In this document: piece after piece, positions 54,470 to 62,850 of the stretch
Position numbering within the stretch: the stretch's first letter is position 1
How the letters are laid out: every line of letters starts with the position of its first letter
From: Thalassospira sp. MCCC 1A01148
GTDB lineage: Bacteria; Pseudomonadota; Alphaproteobacteria; Rhodospirillales; Thalassospiraceae
Direction: 5' to 3'
Assembly: GCF_001613795.1 (NCBI RefSeq)
Contig: NZ_LPVZ01000020.1
Location: 1,054,001 to 1,118,000, forward strand
Length of the DNA stretch: 64,000 bases
Program-made: the position numbers and the translations under genes
Notes under the pieces: model-generated
What the model was told of the DNA's origin: nothing
The model's database searches: none
What the model saw: the letters and a program-made list of their open reading frames with translations, nothing else

Positions 54470-55813
54470 TTGGCAGAACGTCGTTCCCGTCCATCCCAGC
54501 GCAATGCCCCCCGCAAACAGGCGGAGGCACCGGATCCGCGCATGCTTGCACTCAAGACCCTGCAGGAACTGCGCGGCGGTGAAGTGACGTTGGACGAGCT
54601 TCTGTCAAAGCATGGTTATGGCCTGCCGTCACTTGATCGCAATTTCCTGCGACAGTTGCTTGGCACCACCCTGCGCCATCTGGGCGAAATTGATGCGGTG
54701 CTTGCGCCGCGCTATCAGCCGCCACAGGACAGGGTTGCGGCACGTCTGACCAACATCCTGCGTCTGGGTGTCGCACAACTGTTCTTTATGGACACAACAG
54801 ATTACGGTGCGGTCGATAGCACGGTAAACCTGACCCGCGATGCTGGCCTGCATAAATATGTGAAGCTTGTGAATGCGGTTCTGCGTGGTTTGCAGCGTGA
54901 CGGCTTTGAATGGCCCGAAGGTGTCGAAGACTGGCAGCTCAACATCCCGGCATGGCTGCGCGGATCCTGGAAAAAGGCCTATGGCGCCGAAATCGCCCAG
55001 GGCATCGCCGAATCCTGCCTTGGTCATGCGATGCTGGATCTGTCGATCAAGGATCGCACGCAATCGGCGGAGTGGGCTGAAAAGATGGACGGCATTGTCT
55101 TGCCGACCGGGTCGGTACGACTTGAACCGGGTCGACGCATTCGCGATTTGCCGGGTTACAAGTATGGCGACTGGTGGGTGCAGGACGCAGCCGCTGCCAT
55201 CCCAGCAACCCTGTTTTCGGCCTATCAGGACAAAACCATCTATGACCTGTGCGCCGCACCGGGTGGCAAGACGATGCAGTTGGCATCTCTGGGTGCCAGT
55301 GCAATTGCGGTCGATAAATCCGAAGGCCGCCTGAAACGCGTTTTCGAGAACCTTGAACGTGTGTCACTGGGTGCGGCTGTGGTCACTGGCGATGCCACCG
55401 ATCTGGCACCCGACACACCGCGTGCTGATGCCGTGCTCCTTGATGCGCCCTGTTCGGCCACCGGCACCATTCGCCGCCATCCGGACATTTTGCTGCGCCA
55501 GAATGACAAGCTGATGCAATCGCTTCTACCAATCCAAAGCAAACTTCTGCGTCAGGCCGACAAGCTTTTGAATGTCGGGGGCGAATTGATCTATTGCACC
55601 TGTTCACTGCAACCCGAAGAGGGCGAGCATCAGGTCAAATCCTTCCTTGCCGATCACCCAAATTATGAACGCAAACCCGTCACTGCGAATGAACTTGGTG
55701 GCTGGGACGAGGCGATCAATGACGCCGGTGAATTGCGCATTCTGCCGATTCACATGGCCGATTTTGGCGGCATGGATGGCTTTTTCTGTGCCCGCCTTGT
55801 CAAAAAATCCTGA
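54470..55813 (+). CDS. rsmB: 16S rRNA (cytosine(967)-C(5))-methyltransferase RsmB
   Basis: A 447-residue SAM-dependent RNA methyltransferase of the NOL1/NOP2/sun family. An N-terminal NusB-like helical domain covers residues about 25-160. The SAM site is YDLCAAPGGKTMQLASLGA near 262, and the two catalytic cysteines are in DAPCSATGT and IYCTCSLQPEE. The start codon is TTG with GGAG seven bases upstream; no ATG is available at the family N terminus. Gene order rsmB-rpe is seen elsewhere in alphaproteobacteria. The substrate base is inferred from family membership. Confidence 0.92.
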   Translation: MAERRSRPSQRNAPRKQAEAPDPRMLALKTLQELRGGEVTLDELLSKHGYGLPSLDRNFLRQLLGTTLRHLGEIDAVLAPRYQPPQDRVAARLTNILRLGVAQLFFMDTTDYGAVDSTVNLTRDAGLHKYVKLVNAVLRGLQRDGFEWPEGVEDWQLNIPAWLRGSWKKAYGAEIAQGIAESCLGHAMLDLSIKDRTQSAEWAEKMDGIVLPTGSVRLEPGRRIRDLPGYKYGDWWVQDAAAAIPATLFSAYQDKTIYDLCAAPGGKTMQLASLGASAIAVDKSEGRLKRVFENLERVSLGAAVVTGDATDLAPDTPRADAVLLDAPCSATGTIRRHPDILLRQNDKLMQSLLPIQSKLLRQADKLLNVGGELIYCTCSLQPEEGEHQVKSFLADHPNYERKPVTANELGGWDEAINDAGELRILPIHMADFGGMDGFFCARLVKKS

Positions 55814-55945
55814 TTTTCAGCCACAAGATCATAGTTTGACGCACACAAGGCAGCCATGAGTCCCATTCGGGTGACATGGGGTGCAATCTGGGGTATGAAG
55901 GCCGCGAATTGCCCGTATCCCATATCGCTTCAGGACCTGTGACGC

Positions 55946-56611
55946 ATGACCACGTCAGACATTAAAATCGCACCTTCGATCCTTTCGGCCGATTTCGCCC
56001 AGCTTGGCGTTGATGTCCGCGCTGTTGACGAAGCGGGTGCTGACTATATCCATATCGATGTGATGGATGGCCACTATGTACCGAACATCACCATTGGCCC
56101 GGACGTGGTCAAAGCACTCCGCCCACATAGCGACAAGGTGTTTGACGTGCATCTGATGATCGCGCCGGTCGATCCTTATATCGAGGCATTTGCCAATGCC
56201 GGTTCCGATATCATCACCATCCACGCCGAAGCCGGCCCACACCTGCACCGCTCGCTGCAGCTGATCAAGTCGCTGGGCAAAAAGGCTGGTGTCTCGCTCA
56301 ACCCGTCGACCCCGGAAAGTGTGATTGAATATGTCATGGACATGGTCGACCTGGTTCTGGTCATGACCGTGAACCCGGGCTTTGGCGGCCAGAAATTCAT
56401 CCCAAGCCAGCTTGAAAAGATCAAGCGGATCCGCAAGATGATCAATGCGACCGGTCGCGATATCGACCTTGAAGTCGATGGCGGCGTAAACCCTGAAATC
56501 GCGCCTCAGGTGATCGAAGCCGGTGCGAACGTGCTGGTCGCAGGCTCCGCTACCTTCAAAGGTGGTCCGTCTGAATATGCCAACAACATCAAGGCCATCC
56601 GCGGCGCATAA
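55946..56611 (+). CDS. rpe: Ribulose-phosphate 3-epimerase
   Basis: A 221-residue TIM-barrel enzyme interconverting ribulose-5-phosphate and xylulose-5-phosphate in the pentose phosphate pathway. [15 protein letters not shown] starts the barrel, the metal-binding [17 protein letters not shown] holds the catalytic Asp, [15 protein letters not shown] is the phosphate loop, and [16 protein letters not shown] holds the second Asp. Length is typical. It lies 132 bp after rsmB and just before a strong terminator. Confidence 0.97.
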   Translation: MTTSDIKIAPSILSADFAQLGVDVRAVDEAGADYIHIDVMDGHYVPNITIGPDVVKALRPHSDKVFDVHLMIAPVDPYIEAFANAGSDIITIHAEAGPHLHRSLQLIKSLGKKAGVSLNPSTPESVIEYVMDMVDLVLVMTVNPGFGGQKFIPSQLEKIKRIRKMINATGRDIDLEVDGGVNPEIAPQVIEAGANVLVAGSATFKGGPSEYANNIKAIRGA

Positions 56612-56635
56612 TCTGCGACAGCGTTGATCGCCCAA

Positions 56636-56675
56636 ACAAGAAAGGCCGGTGCATATCGCTCCGGCCTTTCTTGTA
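56636..56675. terminator. Bidirectional terminator between rpe and the DUF1674 gene
   Basis: AAGAAAGGCCGG and CCGGCCTTTCTT form a perfect 12-bp stem around TGCATATCGCT. It can serve both convergent genes. Confidence 0.88.
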
Positions 56676-56694
56676 TCTGTCTCAAACCCAGCAA

Positions 56695-56958
56695 TCAGAA
56701 ATCGATGCAGCGGCCCTTGTTTTCCCAATCGCCAAAGCGGGTCGGCTCCGGACCTTTGGGTCCGCCAATCTCGCGGGCCTTGGCGGCTGCCTCCTTGGCA
56801 GCCTTCGCCTCATTCAGGGCGTTGATTGCATCCTGAGACAGCTTGGGCGCTTCTTCTGCACCGGCAATGTCCTCAGACGCCGGATTGGCTTCCGCCTGCG
56901 GCTCTGCCTTTTCCTTGGGAACTTCGTGAATGACGGTTTCGCGGAACTTTCCGGCCAT
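56695..56958 (-). CDS. DUF1674 protein (SDHAF4-like)
   Basis: An 87-residue protein whose C-terminal 23 residues, GGPKGPEPTRFGDWENKGRC plus IDF, are the DUF1674/SDHAF4 signature. SDHAF4 in mitochondria binds and protects flavinylated SdhA during succinate dehydrogenase assembly; the bacterial role is probably similar. The N-terminal 60 residues are Glu/Ala-rich and likely disordered. Start 56958 has AGGAGAAG upstream; a longer frame would add 30 residues. sdh genes are not in the window. Confidence 0.86.
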   Translation of the reverse strand: MAGKFRETVIHEVPKEKAEPQAEANPASEDIAGAEEAPKLSQDAINALNEAKAAKEAAAKAREIGGPKGPEPTRFGDWENKGRCIDF

Positions 56959-57204
56959 TCGGCTTCTCCTGCTTTGGGCATGGCCCTGTAAATCACATTT
57001 CCCAAAGAAATAACGTGCGCGACCCATATCGGCAAGTCCACTGACCATCGGGCAAAAGCATGCACAAACCCAAGTGATTTCAGGCCTTTGGAATCAAACA
57101 GGGAATCCTGATGTGGCCGCGTGCGAAAATTTGCAAAAAACAGGCTCTTTTCGCGCAGGCTCAAAGCCGCTATTCCAAGCTTACGAGCAAAACAAGGAGA
57201 AACC

Positions 57205-59571
57205 ATGCGTCCAATTCCCCAGCGTATCGCCGAAGAACTTTCGGTTCGTCCGGAACAGGTCATTGCCACCGTCGAGATGCTTAATGAAGGCTCCACCGTT
57301 CCGTTCATCGCCCGTTACCGCAAGGAAAAGACTGGCGGGCTTGATGACACCCAACTTCGTACGCTGGAAGAACGCCTGCGCTATCTGACAGAGCTTGAAG
57401 AACGCCGCGCATCCGTGCTCGAGAGCATCCGCGATCAGGAAAAGCTGACGCCGGAACTCGAAGCCGCGATCAACGAGGCTGATACCAAGACTCGCCTTGA
57501 AGACTTGTACCTGCCTTACAAGAAAAAGCGCCGCACCAAAGCCCAGATCGCGCGCGAAGCCGGGCTGGAGCCGCTGGCAGATAGCCTGTTTAATGATCCG
57601 ACGCTGGATCCGGAAACCGAGGCGGCCAAATTTGTCGATGCCGAAAAAGGCATCGAAGACACCAAGGCCGCCCTTGATGGCGCCCGCCAGATCCTGATGG
57701 AACGTTTTGCCGAGGATGCCGACCTTGTCGCCAAACTGCGTGATCATTTATGGAATGAAGGTGAAATCACCGCGTCGGTGATCGAGGGCAAACAGGCCGA
57801 AGGTGCCAAGTTCTCAGACTATTTTGAGCATTCCGAAAAAATCAAAACCTGCCCGTCACACCGTGCGCTGGCCCTTTTCCGGGGCCGCAACGAAGACATC
57901 CTGCAACTGAAACTGACCCTTGGCAAAGAAGACGAAGACCGTCCGCGCAGCCAGCCAGGCCGCGCCGAAGTCATGATTGCCGCCCATGTCGGTATTGCCG
58001 ACAAAAGTCGTGCTGCTGACAAATGGCTGATGGATACTGTGCGCTGGACATGGCGCGTCAAACTGTCGCTGTCGATTGAGCTTGATCTGTTTGGCACGTT
58101 GCGCGATTCCGCCGAAGAAGGTGCCATCAAGGTGTTTGCCGATAACCTGAAAGACCTGTTGCTGGCGGCCCCTGCCGGGCAAAAGGCGACCATGGGTCTT
58201 GATCCGGGTGTACGTACCGGGGTCAAGGTCGCGGTGGTTGATGCCACCGGCAAGCTGGTGGATACCGCAACGGTTTATCCCTTCCAGCCGCGCAATGACG
58301 TCGAAGGCGCGATCAACACCATGGCCGCGCTTGCGGCCCGCCATCAGATCGAACTGATCGCGATTGGCAATGGAACCTTTTCACGTGAAACCGACGAGCT
58401 TGCCGGTCAGATGCTTAAACGCTTCCCGGCGCTTAAGGCCACCAAGGTGATCGTCAACGAAGCCGGTGCTTCGGTCTATTCCGCATCCCAGTTCGCCGCT
58501 GAAGAATTCCCCGACCTTGATGTGTCGCTGCGCGGGGCGGCATCAATTGCGCGCCGCCTGCAGGACCCGCTGGCAGAACTGGTGAAGATCGAGCCGAAAT
58601 CCATCGGTGTTGGGCAATATCAGCATGATGTATCGGAAACCAAACTGGCCCGTTCGCTTGATGCCGTGGTTGAGGATTGCGTGAACGGTGTGGGTGTTGA
58701 CCTTAACACCGCCTCCATCCCGCTTCTGACCCGTGTGGCTGGCCTGACCGAGACACTGGCGCGCAATATTGTCGGCTATCGCGACTCCAACGGAGCGTTC
58801 CAGTCGCGTGCTGACCTTAAAAAGGTCGAGCGTCTTGGACCAAAGGCCTTCGAGCAATGCGCGGGCTTCTTGCGCATTCGCGGGGCGAATAACCCGCTTG
58901 ACGCATCGGCCGTGCACCCGGAAGCCTATCCGCTGGTCGAAAAAATCAGTGCCAAGGCCGCCAAGCCGTTGGCAGACCTGATCGGGGATTCGGCCTTTAT
59001 CAAGACGCTGCGACCTGAAGATTTCGCCGATGACACATTTGGTGTGCCAACCATCCGCGACATCATTGCCGAGCTTGATAAGCCCGGCCGTGACCCGCGC
59101 CCGGAATTCAAGACCGCCAAATTCACCAAGGGTGTGAATGAGATCAAGGATCTGCGCACCGGCATGAAGCTTGAAGGCACCGTCACCAACGTCACCAATT
59201 TTGGCGCGTTCGTTGATATCGGCGTGCATCAGGATGGTCTGGTTCATATCTCGCAGCTGGCCGACAAGTTCGTCGAGGATCCCCGTCAGGTGGTCAAGGC
59301 AGGCCAGATTGTGTCGGTTACTGTCATGGAAGTTGATGCGCCGCGCAAACGTATCGGGCTTTCGATGAAATCCGCACCCGATTACGAAGGCACACGTGAA
59401 AAGCGTACAGACAATCGCAGCACGGCCCCACGCGGGGGCAACCGTTCGCAGCATTCATCGGCAAATCTTCCTCAGGGCGGAGCGGGCCGCGGGAATGCGG
59501 CTGGCAATTCCGGCGGTGATGGTGGTGCGATGGCTGCGGCCCTTAAAGCTGCGATGGAACGGCGCAAGTAA
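57205..59571 (+). CDS. tex: Tex family S1 RNA-binding transcription accessory protein
   Basis: A 788-residue Tex protein, a nucleic-acid-binding factor related to eukaryotic Spt6 and linked to transcription and toxin-gene expression. The N-terminal helix bundle begins [17 protein letters not shown]; the YqgF-like RNase H fold begins at [18 protein letters not shown] (about 330); tandem helix-hairpin-helix motifs ([18 protein letters not shown]) lie near 495-560; and the S1 domain spans about 650-722 ([20 protein letters not shown]). A Gly/Arg/Ser-rich tail follows. AAGGAGA precedes the chosen start. Confidence 0.94.
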   Translation: MRPIPQRIAEELSVRPEQVIATVEMLNEGSTVPFIARYRKEKTGGLDDTQLRTLEERLRYLTELEERRASVLESIRDQEKLTPELEAAINEADTKTRLEDLYLPYKKKRRTKAQIAREAGLEPLADSLFNDPTLDPETEAAKFVDAEKGIEDTKAALDGARQILMERFAEDADLVAKLRDHLWNEGEITASVIEGKQAEGAKFSDYFEHSEKIKTCPSHRALALFRGRNEDILQLKLTLGKEDEDRPRSQPGRAEVMIAAHVGIADKSRAADKWLMDTVRWTWRVKLSLSIELDLFGTLRDSAEEGAIKVFADNLKDLLLAAPAGQKATMGLDPGVRTGVKVAVVDATGKLVDTATVYPFQPRNDVEGAINTMAALAARHQIELIAIGNGTFSRETDELAGQMLKRFPALKATKVIVNEAGASVYSASQFAAEEFPDLDVSLRGAASIARRLQDPLAELVKIEPKSIGVGQYQHDVSETKLARSLDAVVEDCVNGVGVDLNTASIPLLTRVAGLTETLARNIVGYRDSNGAFQSRADLKKVERLGPKAFEQCAGFLRIRGANNPLDASAVHPEAYPLVEKISAKAAKPLADLIGDSAFIKTLRPEDFADDTFGVPTIRDIIAELDKPGRDPRPEFKTAKFTKGVNEIKDLRTGMKLEGTVTNVTNFGAFVDIGVHQDGLVHISQLADKFVEDPRQVVKAGQIVSVTVMEVDAPRKRIGLSMKSAPDYEGTREKRTDNRSTAPRGGNRSQHSSANLPQGGAGRGNAAGNSGGDGGAMAAALKAAMERRK

Positions 59572-59693
59572 CGACACACGACAAAGAACATCATGTTTGA
59601 GAAGGCGGGGTCACATATTGATCCCGCCATTTTCTTTGCACGCCATTCTCACCCGATCAATTGACAGAAAGCGGTTTGAAACCCATGTTGAGC

Positions 59694-59789
59694 ACTCACC
59701 AAGGGGAGCCCCGACAGGGGGCTGAGAAACTGCCGCGCAGTGACCCTTTGAACCTGATCCAGTTCATACTGGCGTAGGGACGGTGCGAA
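59694..59789 (+). ncRNA. TPP riboswitch (THI element)
   Basis: The thiamine pyrophosphate aptamer is complete by eye: GGGGAGCC/GGGGGCTGAGA forms the P2/P3 side with the invariant CTGAGA at 59722-59727, ACCCTTTGAACCTGATC at 59743-59759 forms J2-4/P4, and GGCGTAGGGA at 59771-59780 closes. It lies 78 bp before thiM. TPP binding is expected to repress thiM-thiE. Confidence 0.95.
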
Positions 59790-59832
59790 CGCCGGTTACG
59801 ACGTTCTCCATCTTTCCGACTTCGAACTGGGT

Positions 59833-59860
59833 CTCCAACCGCAACGTTTCTGCATTGGAG
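59833..59860 (+). promoter_or_regulatory. Probable anti-Shine-Dalgarno hairpin of the TPP riboswitch
   Basis: CTCCAA at 59833-59838 can pair with TTGGAG at 59855-59860, which contains the thiM ribosome-binding site eight bases before the ATG. This would mask translation initiation. No T-run terminator is present between the aptamer and thiM, which favours translational control. Confidence 0.55.
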
Positions 59861-59867
59861 CCACGAC

Positions 59868-60677
59868 ATGACGACCGAAATTTCCCATACCGCGACCGAT
59901 CTTTTTGAACGCATGCGTGCGACCAATCCGCTTGTTCAATGCATCACCAACTATGTCGCGATGAATTATGCCGCCAATGTTCTGTTGGCGGCGGGTGCCT
60001 CGCCCGCGATGGTTCATACACCCGAAGAATCCGGCGAATTTGCCGCGATTGCCGGGGCGCTGACGGTCAATATCGGCACCCTTTCCCCCAGTTGGGTCGA
60101 AGGCATGATTGCCGCTGCCAAATCGGCCAATGATGCCGAAAAACCTTGGGTTCTTGATCCGGTCGCGCATTTTGCGACCGGCTATCGCCGGAACGCTTTG
60201 GCCGGGCTTTTGAAACTCAACCCCACTGTCATTCGCGGCAACGCTTCGGAAATAATTGCCCTTGGCGGCGGTCAAAGTGCTGGTCAGGGGGTCGATAGTG
60301 GCGATCCTGTCGAACAGGCAGAAGATGCCGCACGCAGCCTTGCAAGCAGCCAAGGCTGCGTTGTTGCGGTAACGGGTGCGGTTGATTTCGTGACGGATGG
60401 CACGCGTTCGGTGCGCATTGCCGGCGGGTCGGATTTGATGCCAAAAATCACCGCCACGGGGTGCTCGCTGACCGCGCTTGTCGGCGCTTATCTGGCGATT
60501 GCACCCGATCAGGCGTTTGACGCCACGGTGGCCGCCCTTGGCAACTTTGCCGTGGCAGGCGAAATCGCGGCCAAGACGTCAAACGGTCCGGCATCCTTTA
60601 TGACCGCCTTCATCGATGGTCTTCACAATCTTGATGGCGCAACCTATGCCAAAAATCTTCGGATTGATGTGCAATGA
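59868..60677 (+). CDS. thiM: Hydroxyethylthiazole kinase
   Basis: A 269-residue kinase that phosphorylates 4-methyl-5-(2-hydroxyethyl)thiazole in the thiamine salvage pathway. Typical motifs are NPLVQCITNYVAMNYAANVL at residues 21-40, LAAGASPAMVHTPEES, the DPVAHFATGYR segment and the C-terminal PKITATGCSLTALVGAY, where ATGCS holds the catalytic Cys. Its start is 8 bases after a GGAG that the riboswitch hairpin can mask. thiE overlaps its stop by 4 bp. Confidence 0.96.
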   Translation: MTTEISHTATDLFERMRATNPLVQCITNYVAMNYAANVLLAAGASPAMVHTPEESGEFAAIAGALTVNIGTLSPSWVEGMIAAAKSANDAEKPWVLDPVAHFATGYRRNALAGLLKLNPTVIRGNASEIIALGGGQSAGQGVDSGDPVEQAEDAARSLASSQGCVVAVTGAVDFVTDGTRSVRIAGGSDLMPKITATGCSLTALVGAYLAIAPDQAFDATVAALGNFAVAGEIAAKTSNGPASFMTAFIDGLHNLDGATYAKNLRIDVQ

Positions 60678-61318
60678 CGTCATTTGATCTGTCGCTTTAT
60701 CTGGTGCTTGATCCCGATCTCTGTCGCAGCCATTCGATGGTCGAAACCACGATGGCCGCGATTGCCGGGGGTGCGACCATCGTTCAGCTGCGTGACAAGG
60801 AGGCCGGAACAGACGGCCTCATTCGCGCTGGCCGGGAATTGATGCGCGCGATGGAAGGCACCAACGTGCCGCTTATCGTCAATGATGACATCGAAGCAGC
60901 CATCGCGATCGGCGCGCATGGGCTACATGTCGGACAGGATGATCTGCCATCACAAATCGCGCGTGATCGCCTTGGCCCGGACAAGATCATCGGCCTTTCG
61001 ATTGAAAGCGAAGAGGTCGCGCAAAAGGTTGATCGCACCATTGTCGATTATGTCGGCATTGGACCGGTATTCGCGACCCCCACCAAACCCGACCACAAAC
61101 CCGCCATCGGATTTGACGGGCTGGAAAAGCTGGTCCGGATGGTCGGCCTGCCATCGGTCGCGATTGGCGGGCTTAAGCGTGAACATGTGCTCCCAGCACT
61201 TGAAAGCGGTGCAGATGGCGTGGCTGTTGTGTCAGCCATTTGTGGACAACCGGACCCAAAACAGGCCACCGCCCATATCGCGGAAACTCTTAAATCTGCG
61301 CGCAATCGTACGAAATAG
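60674..61318 (+). CDS. thiE: Thiamine-phosphate synthase
   Basis: A 214-residue TIM-barrel enzyme that condenses the thiazole phosphate made by ThiM with hydroxymethylpyrimidine pyrophosphate to give thiamine phosphate. The diphosphate-binding IVQLRDKEAG, the LIVNDDIEAAIAIGAHGLHVGQDDL segment and DYVGIGPVFATPTKPDH are typical. The start overlaps thiM by 4 bp. thiD, which would supply the pyrimidine diphosphate, is not in the window. Confidence 0.96.
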   Translation: MTSFDLSLYLVLDPDLCRSHSMVETTMAAIAGGATIVQLRDKEAGTDGLIRAGRELMRAMEGTNVPLIVNDDIEAAIAIGAHGLHVGQDDLPSQIARDRLGPDKIIGLSIESEEVAQKVDRTIVDYVGIGPVFATPTKPDHKPAIGFDGLEKLVRMVGLPSVAIGGLKREHVLPALESGADGVAVVSAICGQPDPKQATAHIAETLKSARNRTK

Positions 61319-61504
61319 AGTTTCGCGGATTTACCGGCACCGTTTGCACAACACCATCAGGGCAACGATCCGCGCGCAGAACGCATGGCTGCCGCGCCCA
61401 AAGTGCGGTCATCGGCACGGAAATGCCCCATTTGCGCCGTTAATTTTTCGGCTTCGCGGATCAAGTTAGCAGGCATGAACCAAGCACAACCGCGCGAGGA
61501 AGCC

Positions 61505-61813
61505 ATGCTTAGATCTCTGCGCAGCAAGCCGGTTGCCATTGCCCTGATTGGTCTTATGACGATCACGACAGCCGCGCTGGCTGCAATAAAATCCGCGCCA
61601 AAGCCAACGACTGACAGCGTCACCATCCATTCCGAAATGGCCAAGGGTGAAGTGACACTCAGCCATCAGGAAGACGGCACCATCGCGATCAAACGCGATT
61701 GCGTCCGTTTCCCCTGCAAGATTGATATCTCGTCGCTCAAGCGCGGCGAATATGACGTCACCCTGACCAATGGCGATGAAAGCCAGAAGATGATGGGACT
61801 CTACAAGGAATAG
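61505..61813 (+). CDS. Small exported protein, unknown function
   Basis: A 102-residue protein that I do not recognise. A Sec signal peptide (LRSKPVAIALIGLMTITTAALA, cleavage near residue 26) leads to a mature part of about 75 residues with an S/T-rich start, alternating strands (GEVTLSHQEDGTIAIKRDC) and two cysteines (DCVRFPC) six residues apart that may form a disulfide. GAGGA lies before the chosen ATG; in-frame upstream starts give a charged, unlikely N terminus. It sits between thiE and sodB with no sign of operon membership. Confidence 0.65.
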   Translation: MLRSLRSKPVAIALIGLMTITTAALAAIKSAPKPTTDSVTIHSEMAKGEVTLSHQEDGTIAIKRDCVRFPCKIDISSLKRGEYDVTLTNGDESQKMMGLYKE

Positions 61814-62110
61814 GCAAACCGCCTGCAGTCCCACGAAGCGTTACAAAACTTTTCGAGAAAATCCGGGAACGTTTCTGGCACAGGATTGTTCATCATATAT
61901 CGATCTATCTAAACGGTAATGCATCGACGCATTGCATGAACGCCAATACGCGCTAGATAAAAGATCACAGGCAACGCACCTGATGCAGCTGTCGATCGTG
62001 CAACAAAGGTTTCCAACATGTTGCGCGGGATTTTCACTTTTATCGAAGGTGCAAAAAGGGATATGTTGCGTTACCGCACAGATTAATAACGAAAGTCGAG
62101 GAACTGTATC

Positions 62111-62716
62111 ATGGCACTTGAACTCCCAGCACTTCCGTACGCATACGACGCGCTTGACCCGTATATGTCGGCTGAAACCCTCGAGTTTCACCACGACAAG
62201 CACCACAATGCCTATGTCGTAACCGGCAACTCCCTGCTTGAAGGCAGCGGTCTTGAAGGCAAGTCGCTTGAGGAACTCGTCGTTGCCACCTATGGCGACA
62301 AGGACAAGGCCAAGCTCTTCAACCAGGTCGGTCAGCACTGGAACCATATCGAGTTCTGGAACATGATGAAGCCGAATGGCGGTGGCAACATCCCGGGCGA
62401 ACTCGAAAAGAAAATCGTCGAGGACTTCGGTTCGGTTGACGCCTTCAAAGAAGCCTTCACCGCCGCTGGCGTTGGCCAGTTCGGTTCCGGTTGGGCATGG
62501 CTGTCAATGGACAAGTCCGGCAAACTGGTTGTTTCGGGCACCCCGAACGCGGAAAACCCGCTGGTTCACGGCATGACCCCGCTTCTGGGTTGCGATGTTT
62601 GGGAACACTCCTACTACATTGATTACCGCAACCGTCGCCCGGACTACATCAAGGCGTTCCTGAACGACCTGGTAAACTGGGAATATGTTGCAGAGCGTTT
62701 CTCCAAAGCTGGCTAA
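62111..62716 (+). CDS. sodB: Superoxide dismutase (Fe type)
   Basis: A 201-residue cytoplasmic superoxide dismutase. The metal ligands are His27 (ETLEFHHDKHH), His79 (HWNHIEFWN), Asp162 and His166 (CDVWEHSYYIDYRNRRPDY). The residues near the site (GSGWAWLSMD) are consistent with Fe-SodB rather than Mn-SodA, though metal choice cannot be proved from sequence. The 297-bp upstream gap contains the promoter and an AATGC/GCATT inverted repeat near 61920 of unknown meaning. A terminator follows. Confidence 0.95.
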   Translation: MALELPALPYAYDALDPYMSAETLEFHHDKHHNAYVVTGNSLLEGSGLEGKSLEELVVATYGDKDKAKLFNQVGQHWNHIEFWNMMKPNGGGNIPGELEKKIVEDFGSVDAFKEAFTAAGVGQFGSGWAWLSMDKSGKLVVSGTPNAENPLVHGMTPLLGCDVWEHSYYIDYRNRRPDYIKAFLNDLVNWEYVAERFSKAG

Positions 62717-62742
62717 TCAGTCGACGCTTTGAGACTGAATTA

Positions 62743-62776
62743 CAAAAAGCGGCTCCTTCGGGGGCCGCTTTTTTTG
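62743..62776 (+). terminator. Intrinsic terminator of sodB
   Basis: AAAAAGCGGCTCC-TTCG-GGGGCCGCTTTTT (one T/G position) is followed by a T run. Confidence 0.9.
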
Positions 62777-62796
62777 TGCGCGCAACACAAACAAAG

Positions 62797-62826
62797 AAAA
62801 CCCCGCCAGCGAACCGGCGGGGTTTG
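62797..62826 (-). terminator. Intrinsic terminator of the aldehyde dehydrogenase gene
   Basis: On the minus strand AAACCCCGCC and GGCGGGGTTT form a 10-bp stem around GGTTCGCT, followed by TTTTCTTTG. It begins 25 bp after the stop. Confidence 0.82.
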
Positions 62827-62850
62827 GATCTAAACGGATCAGACGCGAGA

